A program made the position numbers and the translations under genes. Source: Muribaculum sp. (lineage in GTDB: Bacteria > Bacillota > Clostridia > Lachnospirales > Lachnospiraceae). From it: a DNA stretch of 35,063 nucleotides. The stretch covers positions 1 to 35,063 of the forward strand of contig JAMPGV010000028.1 in assembly GCA_023663735.1 (NCBI GenBank), written 5' to 3'. The notes under the pieces were generated by a model. It searched no databases and was not told the DNA's origin. It saw only the letters and a program-made list of their open reading frames with translations. Positions within the stretch are counted from its first letter, which is position 1; every line of letters begins with the position of its first letter. Of the stretch, positions 34,501 to 35,063 are shown one piece after another.

Positions 34501-34800
34501 AGCGGCACGGCGTCCATATACTGCCCGGAAATCCGGCTGGAGGACAATCTCGTCTGTCAGGGGGATATTCGGCTCGGCGTGGACAGGGCAGTTCTTGGAA
34601 GCGCCGGGGAGATCGTGGTTTATTCCACCGCCGGAAACATTACAATCAACGCATCCCATTGTACCGGCAGGGGAATCATTTACGCGCCCAACGGCATGGT
34701 GACAGTTAATGCGGCGGATTTTCGATTCGAGGGCAGTATCATTGCCAGACAGATCACTCTGCAGGGGACGCAGCTTGTAATTACCGGCCAGGCTCAATAG
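31519..34800 (+). CDS. large secreted protein with prenyltransferase-like toroid repeats and beta-rich C-terminus
   Basis: A 1093-residue exported protein. A signal peptide ends near Ala30 (GHTAYA). Three or more squalene-cyclase/prenyltransferase-type alpha-alpha repeats follow: QQNPDGSYG (about 69), QNADGGFSYL (about 193) and QQNPDGSFGG (about 291). Next come an Ig-like part, a fibronectin-III-like part (WNSLDNDLCRYGYRIYRS), a domain starting VKVLNIYPCEAAKNHLKNWM (about 494; reminiscent of DUF5057), and a C-terminal beta-helix-like region (DIQIYGGAWRTEGQVYAGGS on, about 895-1093). No LPXTG, lipobox or C-terminal membrane segment, so it is secreted or held non-covalently. ATG 31519 has GGGGAGAAG upstream. 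The toroid lacks the cyclase DCTA/DXDD-type catalytic motif, so binding is likelier than catalysis. Confidence 0.72.
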   Translation: MKIRMRKRLAATMAILIFGAAAVPGHTAYAVQTAASETAETEKTAKTAKTEKMEVIRDSAVRFLRTQQNPDGSYGEESIPKDTCEAVSLFRDLDVGTDSDTGLSDAVSWLQSHGSGFPDDNDSLARLYCATGDPLYFDCIPPANSDGGYGLTERYQSDPLDTALVLEAMVRHGLSGGEVREQMQGFTSYFGAEQNADGGFSYLPGGKSDGLLSLRIGNTLAAGEKYGAMDAEDAAEISLDEVFAGLDGYVGQADQNLENQKAFRQACYALVYRYLRGTLPDTEGLVERLAAQQNPDGSFGGNLDDTIAALRLLWAIEEADRPYVDIHSIEASLSTYTPYAGHETPVTVDTQLEYRCNYLCGLTCRIDVLKNGEVLTSRTTELVLQPEETQAACSATVKVTAQKEDRCQIRTRIIRDGGVVFEQTDDLHMTDLVIDELELKAERVSGGTSADASAGVSLTWNSLDNDLCRYGYRIYRSTDARKWESKSSWNGAETVKVLNIYPCEAAKNHLKNWMADDLQSEHTAAGKGLFEIDAVSIDAYNKAPNAYLCDENGEYRYDVLFFGAYDANAHKDLTPESYLATQEFVDTGRGVLFGHDTVTLADGAYHPYFGRFADQLGIKLRATSGYVIHNKVKVVDNGFLTSYPWKIEGTLSIPATHAYQQYAGGTLAATVWMEFPDSGYVDAETGGRTNAYLCTNNQLALIQTGNSNGQATDDERKVLANTLFYLKQLTGGTGAVDKSAYDTAAPGSCRISGLSLTEGLRFRVQAQDSGTTYHYYIEGIPRIADAEGLRRTSNVAQTEVKSGIAGYETAVNTDADAAEDEDWRFLPSAQSGTSSGNPGETDEEITIPKEWIPQSSAPLFLHIRAVDGQGNRGEETVVPLPAAEASDSSGAAYSLFAARDIQIYGGAWRTEGQVYAGGSLTICGSSARADAPCSAAGAIHAYVGAAALTECNEYAEPRQMPGLHASAMELVSGGRQEDFLGIYTAARLTEALYCSGTASIYCPEIRLEDNLVCQGDIRLGVDRAVLGSAGEIVVYSTAGNITINASHCTGRGIIYAPNGMVTVNAADFRFEGSIIARQITLQGTQLVITGQAQ

Positions 34801-34834
34801 TAGAACAAACGATTTGGTTGATTGGAGATAGAAA

Positions 34835-35063
34835 ATGAAAAAAAGAACAATAACGCGCATCCTGTCCGCACTCCTAGTCTGTGTTCTGGCCTTTACAGAC
34901 TGCGGCGGCAGGTGGATAGAAAGCGGCGGAGCCATGGCCGCACAGGCCGCCGGGGACGAGGAAACCGCAGGAAAAACAGCCACAGGGCAGAAATCATATA
35001 CAGATTACCTGACCAAGGCGGAGGAACTGGGAACCCCCTTGGCAATCTATAACTATTTAAAAA
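34835..35063 (+). CDS. secreted protein, N-terminus only (transglutaminase-like or YD-repeat type candidate)
   Basis: Seventy-six residues are visible before the window ends, without a stop. MKKRTITRILSALLVCVLAFTDC is a signal peptide (a lipobox-like Cys follows FTD, but this is a poor match, and cleavage at AMAAQAA is likelier). The segment DYLTKAEELGTPLAIYNYLK resembles the entry helix of bacterial transglutaminase-like domains at the head of very large YD/RHS-repeat surface proteins; this is recall, not search. It starts 35 bases after the toroid-repeat gene with GGAG upstream, so the two are probably cotranscribed. The right-hand sequence is needed to name it. Confidence 0.6.
   Translation, partial: MKKRTITRILSALLVCVLAFTDCGGRWIESGGAMAAQAAGDEETAGKTATGQKSYTDYLTKAEELGTPLAIYNYLK

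Overview
The window reads as a chromosomal segment, possibly a contig end, of an anaerobic, moderately GC-rich member of the Lachnospiraceae or a close clostridial relative. The basis is gene content and style: a glgC-glgD pair, a dgt-dnaG-rpoD-trmK macromolecular synthesis block, the YhaO/YhaN/PrsA trio known from Firmicutes, a perfect CIRCE element, CodY-like boxes, strong AGGAGG-type ribosome binding sites, GTG starts, and large secreted proteins of a type common in gut clostridia. No phage genes, IS elements, rRNA or CRISPR array are visible. The species itself is an inference.

Layout. 1-1.5 kb: a pure (AGAC)13.5 microsatellite at the very edge, a terminator, and an AT-rich radical SAM/SPASM gene that looks acquired. 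1.5-8.3 kb: ilvE, an iron-sulfur flavoprotein, then yhaO-like nuclease, yhaN-like membrane-inserted ATPase and a PrsA-like foldase with touching or overlapping ends. 8.3-13.3 kb: CIRCE-preceded htpG with two acidic insertions, then glgC-glgD behind a promoter carrying two CodY-like boxes. 13.3-15.8 kb, minus strand: a HEPN/MNT toxin-antitoxin pair and a mannitol-dehydrogenase-family oxidoreductase. 15.8-17.5 kb: a FliD-like protein with a duplicated domain, preceded by overlapping sigmaD-type and sigmaA-type promoters, a leader with two GGA-loop hairpins (CsrA-like) and a 17-codon leader ORF. 17.5-19.8 kb: ferredoxin-fused aldo/keto reductase, an ECF transporter S component and tRNA-Leu(CAG). 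19.9-22.8 kb: a three-gene cassette of an HHxxxDG acyltransferase, a zinc-ribbon membrane protein and an HSL-type esterase. 23.0-29.6 kb: dgt, dnaG, rpoD, trmK and a TGS-nucleoside kinase fusion. 29.7 kb to the end: a GT-C-type membrane glycosyltransferase, a structured leader with an intrinsic terminator, a 1093-residue secreted toroid-repeat protein and the start of a second secreted protein.

Most of the window is housekeeping. The places most likely to hold undescribed biology are (i) the flagellar-type regulated FliD-like gene at 15.9-17.4 kb, which has no flagellar neighbours; (ii) the acyltransferase/zinc-ribbon membrane protein/esterase cassette at 19.9-22.8 kb; and (iii) the secreted toroid-repeat protein plus its partner at the right edge. 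All functions are read from sequence motifs by eye; no searches or computations were run.
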